Source of the DNA: Botryococcus braunii
Lineage: Eukaryota > Chlorophyta > Trebouxiophyceae
Assembly: GCA_002005505.1 (NCBI GenBank)
Contig: KV908338.1
Location: 819,159-883,158, forward strand
Direction: 5' to 3'
Length of the DNA: 64,000 nucleotides
Part shown: positions 33,650 to 43,369 of the stretch, one piece after another
Numbering within the stretch: position 1 is the first letter of the stretch
Layout: each line of letters opens with the position of its first letter
Made by a program: the position numbers and the translations under genes
The notes under the pieces: model-generated
The model's database searches: none
The model's input: the letters and a program-made list of their open reading frames with translations, nothing else
Told to the model about the DNA's origin: nothing

Positions 33650-36600
33650 GTGGAGTTAGAGAAGGAAACCTCCACACTTTTGTTCCTTGGGAATCTTTTC
33701 ATTCTTCTATCGAGCAACGTTGTTCTGAGTTTTTGCATTGTTCTTTTTCTAGAGGCCCCTTTGACAATACCCTACCCGATGGAACGTCTAAACCGACATT
33801 TGTTGCAGTACCTATAGGTAAAGCGGAGGACACCTTATCCACTTTCGCTCGTGAGCAACAAGCAAATAAACATTTAAGTGCTTGTTTTCTAATGGGTAGT
33901 AAAGTGGCGAAATCCAAGGCAGTGTACCCATGGCTAAAAGGCATGAGAGTTATCCTGCAAGGTACCAAGGGACCTGATGTCCCCTACTCCTATGTAGTTT
34001 ACCATGCCGGACCCAAATTTAGCGTATCTTTTGCTCAAGCTTTTTCAAATAGGCATTTAGCAATGCTTTTTCATGTTAACTGTACTGGTGTGAAGGGCGT
34101 CGCTTTAGTCGATACCGGGGCGACGCACTCGTTCGTCAGACATGACTTCCTAGCTACTCTCGGAGTGAGGCTGTCAAAGAAGTGTGTGGATGTCCAGCTT
34201 GCAGATGGGCAGACCATGCGCTCGGCGGGGACAGCTAAGCTCAGGGTGCACTTATCTCAAACATATGTGGAACAGAGGGATTTCATTGTCTGCGAAACTC
34301 TGTTGGATGGGGTGGACTTAATCCTTGGTGAGGATTTTCTGAAAGAAAGAAAAGCGTTAATTGACTACAATCATGGCGCAGTTCATCTTAAACCGCCTCA
34401 TTCCTCACACTACATTACACTCCTCAACCCGCTGCCCCCTAGTGAAAGAGGTACCTTACCGGCGCAAAAAGTAAATGTTATAAGTGAGGGTCAAGCTAGG
34501 CGGGCTATGCGAAAGGGTTGTCCAGGGTTTTGGGGGGTTGTGCGAGAGGCAAGGAGTGGACAGGACTCAGTTTGTGCAACACACTATCTCCATAGGGTTG
34601 CAGTGGCAACTACAGAGGGGGATAATCCTTGGGACGAAGACAGCGGAGCCACCGGCCTAGATTTAAACGAAAACTCCCGGCGTGTTATTGAGGGTATGAC
34701 TGACAAGCCACAAGACTTGAAGCAATTGTTGTTAGAGTTTTTGGATGTTTTTCCAGAGAAATTGCCAGATTTACCTCCAGACAGGGGCATCTTGCACACT
34801 ATACCTATGACACCCGGCCATACGCCGCCCTGTCGCCCCACTTATAGGTTGGCTGAACCAGAAGTGGCGGAGTGTCGGAGGCAGGTTGAGGAATTACTAG
34901 CACAGGGTTTCATCAGGCCGAGTGCATCACCGTATGGTAGCCCCATATTGTTTGTGAGAAAGAAAGACGGAACATTCCGAATGGTTATAGATTACAGGGC
35001 AGTTAATAACTTAACAAGGAAGGACAAATATCCGTTGCCACGGATAGACGATCTTCTGGACAAGCTGCAGGGTTCAAAGTTCTTTACCTCTTTTGATCTC
35101 TTGTCAGGTTACCATCAAGTGCGATTACATGAATCCGATGTTCCCAAAACCGCCTTTAGAACACCCTTAGGTTCATTTGAATTTTTGGTGCTTCCTTTTG
35201 GTCTCACGAATGCTCCCTCCACGTTTCAGAGACTGATGAACAGTGTGTTTCATGATTTTATTCGAGAGGGTTTTGTTGTGGTTTACCTAGATGATTTGTT
35301 GGTATACAGCAAGTCCAGGGAACAGCACTTAGAGCACTTAACTCGCATCCTTACTCGGCTGAGAGAGGAAAAACTTTATGCAAAATTATCCAAGTGTGAG
35401 TTTTTTGCTGACGAGTTGCGGTATTTGGGACATGTCGTGGGGCGCGACGGCATCAAAGTTGACCCTGCCAAAGTTCGGACTATTGTGGACTGGCCAACAC
35501 CCACGGGGAGCACGCACGTACGACAATTCTTGGGACTAGCCAACTACTTCCGCAAGTTCGTCCCGGGTTACAGTACGCTTGCGGCCCCCTTAACCCGGCT
35601 CACTGGCAAAGTTCCTTGGATGTGGGGAGAAGCTGAAGAGCACGCGTTTCAAAGTTTAAAAGAAACTTTGTCCAATGCTCCTGTACTAGCACTCCCAGAC
35701 AGTAGCAAGCCTTTCAAAGTGATCTCAGATGCCAGTGACTATGGGGTGGGTGCAGTACTATTGCAAGAAGGTAGACCTGTAGCATACTTCAGTAAAAAGC
35801 TTAGTAATGCCGAACGCAATTATTCCACAACTGAGAAAGAGCTTGCAGGTGTGTTGTATGCCCTCAAGGAGTGGAGGTGTTACTTATTAGGGCAAACTTT
35901 CACAGTTGTTACGGACCATCGCGCGAATAGTTTTTTGCAAACCCAAACCCTACTCTCACCCAGACGGGCGCGCTGGGCGGAGTTTCTACAATTATTCGAC
36001 ATCCAATGGGAATATGCGCCGGGATCCACTAACCCTGCTGACCCATTGTCTAGGAGTCCTCACTTAGCCGGGGCCCACGTCCGAGCCCTAGCTCGGGCCC
36101 AGGCTGGGGTTCAGGCGTCGGTTCAGGCTAGGGCAGGGCCCCTGGGGGAGCACTCTCCCCCTGTCGGAGTAGGAGCGATGGGGGTTGGGGAGGCTGCAGA
36201 CTCCACCACCCTACCCACGCCGATGGACGGGTTGAGGGGATGGGGAAGGGTTTTAAGTGAGGCATATGAGATAGATGATTGGCTCCATCGTAAACAAAAT
36301 CGCCGCAAGTTAAGCTTCCATAGTGGCTTGTGGAAGCGCGGTGCGCGCATTTACGTTCCCTCCCACCATATGAGTTCTGACGGTGTCGAACGTAACCTTC
36401 GTAGAGAAATCCTGGAAAATTTGCATGGACCACCTATAGTTGGTCATCCAGGCAGGGACAGGACCCTCGAATTAGTTCAACGTTCCTGGTGGTGGCCAGG
36501 GATGGCCGCAGATGTGGCTGACTTTGTGGCCCAATGTGACTCGTGTCAGCGTGTCAAAGCCCCAGCACACTTACCTGCAGGGTTACTACACCCTCTAGAA

Positions 36601-37791
36601 ATACCTGACAGAAAGTGGCAATCAATGTCTATGGACCTAATCACTGGACTGCCAAGAACTAAGGAAGGATATGACGCTATCTGGGTTGCTGTTGATAGGT
36701 TGTCAAAGTATGCGCACTTCGCTCCGACGACCACTGACGCAAGTGCAGAAGTGATAGCTCAACTGTTACGGACCCGGGTTTTCACCTTGCATGGGTTTCC
36801 CACTCACATTGTATCAGACAGAGATCCTAGGTGGGTGGGTCGCTTCTGTCAAGAGCTCTTTCGGTTGACCGGTTGTCGCTCTGCGCTATCTACAGCGTTT
36901 CATCCGCAGACCGACGGTCAAACGGAACGAATTAATAGGATTTTGGAGGATTATTTGCGTCATTACGTCACTGGAAGACACAACGACTGGGATAAACATT
37001 TGTGTGAGGCTGAATTTTCTTACAACAACACTTTTCAGCAATCAATCAACACTACTCCATTTAGGTTGACTTTCGGTCAGGATCCCACGATTCCCTTCCA
37101 GGAAGTCTATGAAGGTGTGACATCTTCTGTACGTGAGTATGTACCGGCAGCAGCAGAGTTTGTACGAAGGATGAGATGGGATCTAGAAAGAGCGCGGACA
37201 TGTCTCAAAGCTGCGCAGGACCGCATGAAGGCATATGCGGACGCGAGGAGAAAAGATGCTCCTATTTTAAAAATAGGCCAACCTGTCCTCCTCTCAACAA
37301 AGAATCTGAAATTCAAGCATACTCGGACAAGAAAACTCTTACCTCGGTTTATTGGGCCTTTTCCCATCGTCCAGGAGGTATCATCGGTAGCTTTCAGAAT
37401 TAGGCTTCCAAAAACTCTGAGGGTTCATGATGTCTTCCATGTTTCTATGCTTAAGCCTTATAAGGAAGGTGGGACGGTACAACCTCCTCCTCTACCTGAG
37501 ATTATTGATGGAGAAGAGGAGTATGAGGTCGAGGCTGTGCTAGCTCATAGGGAACGAAAGTTACGAGGTCGAAAAACTGCGCGAGAATATCTTGTAAAGT
37601 GGACCGGGTATCAGGATATTCATAATACTTGGGAGCCAGAGGATAACTTAGAACACGCCAGGGAGGCGTTACAGCGGTACTGGGATTTAACCACGGAGCA
37701 CAGGCCGGAACAAAAAGAAAAGGTGGACAAGAAACGTAAAGGACGTGGTAAAAATGCTGAGAAGCAGCGGAAGCGCGCTAGGCGCGCTTAG
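33646..37791 (+). CDS. pol: Element G Pol, intact
   Basis: 1381 aa. An N-terminal domain of about 155 residues (SACFLMGSKVAKS; PYSYVVYHA) precedes protease DTGATHSF at D156. RT has YLDD at 547-550, followed by RNase H and the HHCC finger (HPGRDRTLELV...CDSCQRVK). Integrase has D997, D1058 and E1094, spaced DD35E. A chromodomain occupies about residues 1290-1345 (YEVEAVLAHRERK, YLVKWTGYQ, WEPEDNL), then a Lys/Arg-rich tail. Pol reverse-transcribes and integrates the element; in chromoviruses the chromodomain is thought to direct integration to modified chromatin. Confidence 0.96.
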   Translation: MSGVREGNLHTFVPWESFHSSIEQRCSEFLHCSFSRGPFDNTLPDGTSKPTFVAVPIGKAEDTLSTFAREQQANKHLSACFLMGSKVAKSKAVYPWLKGMRVILQGTKGPDVPYSYVVYHAGPKFSVSFAQAFSNRHLAMLFHVNCTGVKGVALVDTGATHSFVRHDFLATLGVRLSKKCVDVQLADGQTMRSAGTAKLRVHLSQTYVEQRDFIVCETLLDGVDLILGEDFLKERKALIDYNHGAVHLKPPHSSHYITLLNPLPPSERGTLPAQKVNVISEGQARRAMRKGCPGFWGVVREARSGQDSVCATHYLHRVAVATTEGDNPWDEDSGATGLDLNENSRRVIEGMTDKPQDLKQLLLEFLDVFPEKLPDLPPDRGILHTIPMTPGHTPPCRPTYRLAEPEVAECRRQVEELLAQGFIRPSASPYGSPILFVRKKDGTFRMVIDYRAVNNLTRKDKYPLPRIDDLLDKLQGSKFFTSFDLLSGYHQVRLHESDVPKTAFRTPLGSFEFLVLPFGLTNAPSTFQRLMNSVFHDFIREGFVVVYLDDLLVYSKSREQHLEHLTRILTRLREEKLYAKLSKCEFFADELRYLGHVVGRDGIKVDPAKVRTIVDWPTPTGSTHVRQFLGLANYFRKFVPGYSTLAAPLTRLTGKVPWMWGEAEEHAFQSLKETLSNAPVLALPDSSKPFKVISDASDYGVGAVLLQEGRPVAYFSKKLSNAERNYSTTEKELAGVLYALKEWRCYLLGQTFTVVTDHRANSFLQTQTLLSPRRARWAEFLQLFDIQWEYAPGSTNPADPLSRSPHLAGAHVRALARAQAGVQASVQARAGPLGEHSPPVGVGAMGVGEAADSTTLPTPMDGLRGWGRVLSEAYEIDDWLHRKQNRRKLSFHSGLWKRGARIYVPSHHMSSDGVERNLRREILENLHGPPIVGHPGRDRTLELVQRSWWWPGMAADVADFVAQCDSCQRVKAPAHLPAGLLHPLEIPDRKWQSMSMDLITGLPRTKEGYDAIWVAVDRLSKYAHFAPTTTDASAEVIAQLLRTRVFTLHGFPTHIVSDRDPRWVGRFCQELFRLTGCRSALSTAFHPQTDGQTERINRILEDYLRHYVTGRHNDWDKHLCEAEFSYNNTFQQSINTTPFRLTFGQDPTIPFQEVYEGVTSSVREYVPAAAEFVRRMRWDLERARTCLKAAQDRMKAYADARRKDAPILKIGQPVLLSTKNLKFKHTRTRKLLPRFIGPFPIVQEVSSVAFRIRLPKTLRVHDVFHVSMLKPYKEGGTVQPPPLPEIIDGEEEYEVEAVLAHRERKLRGRKTAREYLVKWTGYQDIHNTWEPEDNLEHAREALQRYWDLTTEHRPEQKEKVDKKRKGRGKNAEKQRKRARRA

Positions 37792-38362
37792 TGCTCTGGC
37801 AGGTCGGGTCGGCCCCTCGGTACGTCCTTGGGCCACCTTGGAAGCTCTAAGCTTGGCCCTTAGAGTGTACCTTGGGGGTATCCCAGTACTAGAGCGCACT
37901 CGGATGAATAGGACGTAAGCGGGGTAGAATGTCTACCTCGGGTGCGTGCGGTGATGACCGCTCACCCTGGACAGGACTCGTCGAGGTAGGGTGTCGTCTA
38001 CCTCGGGTGCGTGCGGTGCTGACTGCTCACCCTTGTCAGGTTTCGGACGTCAAGCATGTAATGTCGCGACATCCGTGCTAGCTCGCGCTGTAGCGTAACG
38101 CCCGACGCAGATGGGTGGCCCCACTGCCGTTGGGTAGAATTCCTATTGGACAGGACGGGCGAATTTATGTATGGACGGGACAGATTTTACATTGTTATAC
38201 GGACAGGGCTGGACAAGACAGGACAGGGGTCTGGCTTGGGCTGGGGACGCCAGACTAGTACCCGCGGACAGGACGTGACAGGACCGTACCTCTGCCAAGT
38301 GTGTTAGGTGCGTAGTGTAGTTGTTTAGAGTGAGTCTCCCTCTTGGCCGTGACGTCCAAGCT
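37792..38362 (+). other. Element G 3' untranslated region
   Basis: Noncoding. Contains GGACAGGAC-type units at about 38140-38290 and a repeated CTACCTCGGGTGCGTGCGGTG segment (near 37930 and 38000). Confidence 0.65.
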
Positions 38363-38375
38363 AAGGGGGGGAGGG
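38363..38375 (+). promoter_or_regulatory. Element G polypurine tract
   Basis: AAGGGGGGGAGGG directly before the 3' LTR. Confidence 0.85.
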
Positions 38376-38673
38376 TGTAACAGGAAAAGTCGCGTGTTAT
38401 AGGAAAATGACCGGACCACGAGGATTTGGACCTCCATAAAGGTCCCTTCGTGAGTTATGTTCCTCCACGCCAAGAAGTGGCTACTTCACGCGCCAAGGGA
38501 GTGACCCTTACTTGACAAGGCGCATTGGCGATGGAGACAGGGACACACTTAGAACAGGATAGAATAAGGCTTTGGCAGAGGAAGGACCGGGCCGGACTGG
38601 ACGGGTACTGAGGTGGAGCCCAAACAACTTGTAACCATTGTTTTCGCATCCTTTGGCCGTTTCTACTGTATCA
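38376..38673 (+). repeat. Element G 3' LTR
   Basis: 298 bp, apparently identical to the 5' copy. Confidence 0.95.
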
Positions 38674-38893
38674 CTATCTGAGGTGCTACTAAGTCCGCAG
38701 TGAACGGAATAGGGCCCTTCCACATGGCATAGCCAGGGACAGGGAGGAGCTATTGAGTAGGACGACATGTTGAACAACGCAACCACTTCGCCGCTAACGA
38801 GGGATGTCCCGTCGACTGGACATGTGGATCGAATGCCACGACCCCCGAAGTGACAACAGCCCGACTCAAGGCCATTTGTGTGTCTCCTGGGTC

Positions 38894-40817
38894 CTAGCCC
38901 GTCTTGACCCGTGCCCAATACTCCTTCAACGCCCCAGGGGCATTCCGCAAGTTCGCCTCTGATTCCCACGTGTCATGTTCAGGGGAGTATCCCACCCACC
39001 GAACCAGGAACTCATACGAGCGGCGAGCCTTCCGGTGGTGAAGAATTTTCTCCACCTCGTACTCGTCCTCCCCCTCCAGCACCTCAGCAGGTGGTGGTGG
39101 TTGGACACTGCCATCCCGGCGGTATCGTTCCAGCCGTGACACATGGAACACGTCATGTATCCTCCAGCGTGCCGGGAGGATCAACTCATAGGAGTTGCCT
39201 CCAACAGACTTGGCAATTTGGAACGGCCCGACCCACCGAGGCAACAGCTTCGGTGTGCCCTCTTTGAACCTTAGGTTCTGAGCCGACAACAGGACCCAAT
39301 CTCCTGGAGCGAACGTGACATCCTTACGCTTCGTGTTAGCGTAACGTGCCTGGCGTTCCGTCGCAATGCGATGTGTGCGCCGAGCTTCTGCCACTAAACG
39401 CTGAATGCGTTGGACAAAGCTCGAGGCAGCCGGGACCCTGAACTCTGGCAACACCGATACTGGTAGGTACGGGTGATGACCATAGTTCAACATGAACGGC
39501 GTGAAGCCCGTGCTAGAGTGCTCGGCATTGTTGATAGCGAACTCAGCACACGACAGCTTCTCGTCCCAGTCAGTCTGTGACTTAGACACATACATGCGGA
39601 GCATGTCCTCAAGAACACGGTTCACACGCTCTGTCTGCCCATCCGTCTGAGGATGATACGCCGTGGACATGGCCTGCTTGGTCCCAAGCATCCGACACAA
39701 GGCTCGAGTGAAGTGGCTGGTGAACAGGGGATCCCTGTCAGACACCACTTTCCTAGGCACTCCGTGGAGCTTCCAAATGTGATCCACAAACAGCTTCACT
39801 GTCTGCTCAGCAGTCGCCGTGGTCTGCGTAGCCACCAAATGAACCATCTTCGTCAGCTTGTCCACCACCACCAGGATGGCATCATGCCCTTCCGCGGTGC
39901 GAGGCAACTGGGTGATGAAGTCCATGGTCACCGTGTCCCACGGTTTATGCGGAAGCTCAAGGGGATGCAACAGCCCCGAAGGCTTTGCATGCCTTGCCTT
40001 GTTTTTCTGGCAGAGGTGACAGTGAGTCACGTACTGCGTCACATCCTGTGTCATCGTCGGCCACCAATAATGGCGGGCAACCAGCTTCAGGGTTTTGTTC
40101 ACACCTTGGTGTCCAGCATACGGGCTATCATGCATTTCTTCCATAAGGTGGGATCTAAGCCCAAATGCATGCGGCACAACAATCTTTCCTTCTTGTAACA
40201 GGAAGCCGTCGTGTGCGACCAGAGGCGCCACAGTGCTAGGTTCCTTGAACCAAAGGTCTTCCTGATAACCACGCACAAACTTGTCCTTCCACGTCATGCC
40301 CTCTCCCCCACCTGAAGGAGGCCTAGACTCGTGTCCCATACCACGAGCCTCTGCAGCCAAGGGAGTACCCTGTGCCCGGGTAACGGCGCAAATGACATCC
40401 CGAAGGGAGCGATTTGGAAGACAAGGGGGACCCTCCGAAACGTATGAACGAGTGGAACGAACCACAACCGCGTTCACCAATGAGTTGGGAGGTGGATATC
40501 CCACCGGCGTGCGGCTCAGCGCATCGGCAACCACATTTGAGGCACCCGCCATATGTTCCCATGTGAAATGGAACCGGGAGAGAAACTCTGCCCAACGTGT
40601 CTGGCGGCGGCTCAACTGTGCCACAGTATCAAGGTAGGTAATAGCCTTGTGGTCAGTGACCACGCGGAACTCCGGCCCACCTTCAAGATAACAGCGCCAC
40701 ACCGTTAAGGCGTGAACCACTGCTAGCAGCTCTTGCTCCCCAGTAGGATAATTGATTTCTGCCGGTGTGAGGCGACGACTCTCAAAGGCAATGGGGCGGC
40801 CCTCTTGATATAAGACG
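38894..40817 (-). pseudogene. pol: Element J pol, C-terminal part (RNase H to chromodomain)
   Basis: Second part of J Pol, following the K insertion within RNase H. It reads LYQEGRPIAFESRRLT, then the RNase H end, HHCC finger (HQGVNKTLKLV...CHLCQKNK), integrase core (MDFITQLPRT, SDRDPLF, DGQTERVNRVLED) and chromodomain (YEVEKILHHRKARRSYEFLVRW...WESEANL). The stop is TAG. The frame is open throughout; the break is only the K insertion at GCCCC. Confidence 0.92.
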
Positions 40818-40822
40818 GCCCC

Positions 40823-41302
40823 TGTCGTAGAATGCACAAGTTAGGGAGAATTTCCAAGTTGTGAGAGAGAGAGAGAGAGACAAGGCCGGATGGCCGACAA
40901 GTTGGACGCTCTTTCCAATTACAAGTAACCCCCACCTCACGGAGCTTCCACTCCCTACTTGTGGTCTACTAAGCTTCCAAATTACCTGAGTGCGTGTCTT
41001 CCCGTGGCTTACGTCTCTATCCGTTCCTTCCCGTGGTTCGTGATCGTGTGTTCACGTTCCTCCAATGGTAGCGCACTAGTCCACCAAACCTCTACAATAG
41101 TATCTAGAAAATATCCTAGAATCCTACTATGAGAGTAACGTCCATAACTATCCAATGGAATTCGACGGCTAGGAAGCCAAGGCTAGACGCTAGGCACGTG
41201 CGTACTCGCGTTGCTCGTACGACATGTGCGCCACATGTGCGCCTAGGCTAGGGGGTAAGGGAAATGTCCAGAAATGCCGGGAAATCCCTACATTCCATCA
41301 CA
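40823..41302 (-). repeat. Element K 3' LTR
   Basis: 480 bp, TGTCGTAGAATGC to CATTCCATCACA, with a GA repeat near 40865. Confidence 0.95.
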
Positions 41303-41315
41303 TCATCCCCCCCTT
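41303..41315 (-). promoter_or_regulatory. Element K polypurine tract
   Basis: Coding strand reads AAGGGGGGGATGA before the 3' LTR. Confidence 0.8.
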
Positions 41316-42113
41316 AATTCCTGCATGTCCTCATGCAGCCACATACACACATACAGTAGACCACAATTATAAGGGAATGGTCGTCACCGAACGGCCCATC
41401 CACCAGCGCCGTTAGACCCTTGCCGAATGGGTTACATTAGGGTCCCCGCCTCCAAGTTATTCCCCTATCATCCCAAGCAATTGACTAAAGCGTCCATTTT
41501 TTTTTTTTTTTTTGTTTTTTTTTTAAATTTATTTATTAGGTGTGCTTTATTTTAGTCCTAAGTACAATACTGTACGATACGATACGACACGGTACTATAA
41601 TTACGATAAATTACGATAAATTACGGCGAACTACGACGAACGTTCGCCTTATTCCTTTCGAACTATCCAAGTCCGCCTTTATTGACACATCCCTATTTAT
41701 TATTTATTAAAGCAATACAATGCTTGTGACACAACCGATAAACAATCCGAACAAGATAAATATGACACAGGTGTAGCTCAGTCCACAATGCTTTCCTAAA
41801 GTGGCTATCCATACAACACAGTTTCTTTATGATACATTGTCCATACTGTACACATACTGTACACATAAGGTACACATATAGTACATAGAAAGAAATCCAT
41901 CCCAAGATGCCAAGTAGTCCATATCCAAGGGTTCCAAGTAGCCCATAGCCAAGGGTTCCAAGTAGCCCATAGCCAAGGGTTCCAAGTCACTTCTGTACTT
42001 CAAGCCCACGTCCCAAGTGCTAGTTAAGCAGACTGCGGTTGCGCGCCATGTGTACTTCAATTCCTATCCCTGAATGCAGAACCCCGAGTTCAATGCATCG
42101 AAGCGGTATGAGG
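41316..42113 (-). other. Element K 3' untranslated region with simple repeats
   Basis: Noncoding. Holds a T tract (about 41498-41525), TACGATACGATACG and ATTACGATAA repeats (41570-41640), a GTACACATA cluster (41845-41890) and three copies of a 24-bp unit containing CCAAGGGTTCCAAGTAG at about 41920-41990. Confidence 0.7.
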
Positions 42114-42118
42114 CCTCA

Positions 42119-42606
42119 TTTAACGAAGTGAGACGTGTAACTAAGATTTATAACAAGCTAAGCAAGGGTTTCAGGCAAGGGTGACACCGAAGGTAGGAAT
42201 CGAAGTTCCAATCCGTTACAAGTTCGCAGCCCTCCTCACGCAGGTCGTCCGAGTCTCCAAAGAACAATATAATGAACAATGTAGAGAATGCTAGATGTCT
42301 CACTCGTAGCAGCAAACCCAAAGACAATGATCGCCACCCGAGTTCCTAGTCCACCTATGCGCGGATCCGGCTACGTCGTCCCTCTACGAGATGCTCTCGC
42401 GAGCATAACGATATGGATGACGAGAGGAGACCCACTAGGATATTACAGTCATTTTCCTACACACAAGGACAACGAGATCTACTCGTATCCCAAAGGGCAC
42501 GAAGAAACATGAACTACGCGCACACCATTACGAACATTATGCTTACGCGCACATCCTACGCGCAGGGGACGTGAGACGCGTCGCGCTGACGCGGCACCTC
42601 ACTACA
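42119..42606 (-). repeat. Element L 3' LTR
   Basis: 488 bp, TTTAACGAAGTGAG to CACCTCACTACA on the plus strand. Confidence 0.93.
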
Positions 42607-42619
42607 TGCTCCCCCCCTT
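42607..42619 (-). promoter_or_regulatory. Element L polypurine tract
   Basis: Coding strand reads AAGGGGGGGAGCA before the 3' LTR. Confidence 0.8.
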
Positions 42620-43369
42620 ATTCCTGTGCGTCCCCGCGCAGAAGGCAGAGCGCAACAACAAACAAACAAGACAAACAAAGGAACAAGACCTTCCAACATG
42701 CGGAGACTCAGACTTAGACCTACGGGCAACCCGCCTCCCGTGTTGCCAGACCCCAGCCGAATGCTGCGTATCGGGGTCCCCACCATAATGCAATAACAAC
42801 AAGGATCAGGCATGACTAACAGAACAAAAGACAAAACACTGAAAGAAAAACGAAAGTCCACATGATGAACAGCCAAAATGAGACACAAGGGCAGAGCTAA
42901 AAGTCCAGATGTCCAAAAGTCCAGAGTCCAAGGGGAGTCCAATTTCCACATATAGTCCAGTATTACGCCAGTATTGCACCATATTGATCAGGTGTGGTAG
43001 TGAAGTGAAAAGGCCATACACCTAATGTGCACAAAAATCTATCCAGGTAAGGGACCCATGGTCAACCCTACCGGGTAAGGCAGCCTTACCCTAGCCTATC
43101 CAAAGTCCATATGGCCATACAGAGAGACCCCTCCAAGGAGGGCCAACCGGTCGACGGGACCCTAAGGGTGGACCCTAGGAGTCGTGCCCTTGGGAGGCAA
43201 TGGCGGGAGCCCGTGACTCTCTCTGTATTCTTCCACTTTCTTGTGGCAACAACGCGTGACCTGTGCAAGTTATTTCCAGCTATCCTCATTTGGCTCGTTC
43301 GGATCGTACAGAGTGCGGCCGCGTTCGCCAGTGAGTGGCTTGTGATCTACAATGCCACCACACCCGGGA
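42620..43369 (-). other. Element L region downstream of truncated pol
   Basis: About 750 bp with no recognisable integrase homology, replacing the missing end of pol. A 131-codon minus-strand frame (42556-42951) with two hydrophobic stretches is present but runs into the LTR and has no recognised family. Confidence 0.5.

Larger units (their letters stand above)
31804..38673 (+). mobile_element. Element G: complete Ty3/gypsy chromovirus
   Basis: Two 298-bp LTRs (31804-32101 and 38376-38673) appear identical, with the duplication CTATC (31799-31803 and 38674-38678). Gag and Pol are both open with all catalytic motifs, and primer binding site and purine tract are present. It is the only element in the window with no visible defect. 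Confidence 0.97.

Noticed and set aside
42288..42512. 74-aa ORF repeated at 48059-48283
   Set aside because: It lies inside the two LTRs of element L, so repetition reflects the LTR pair.
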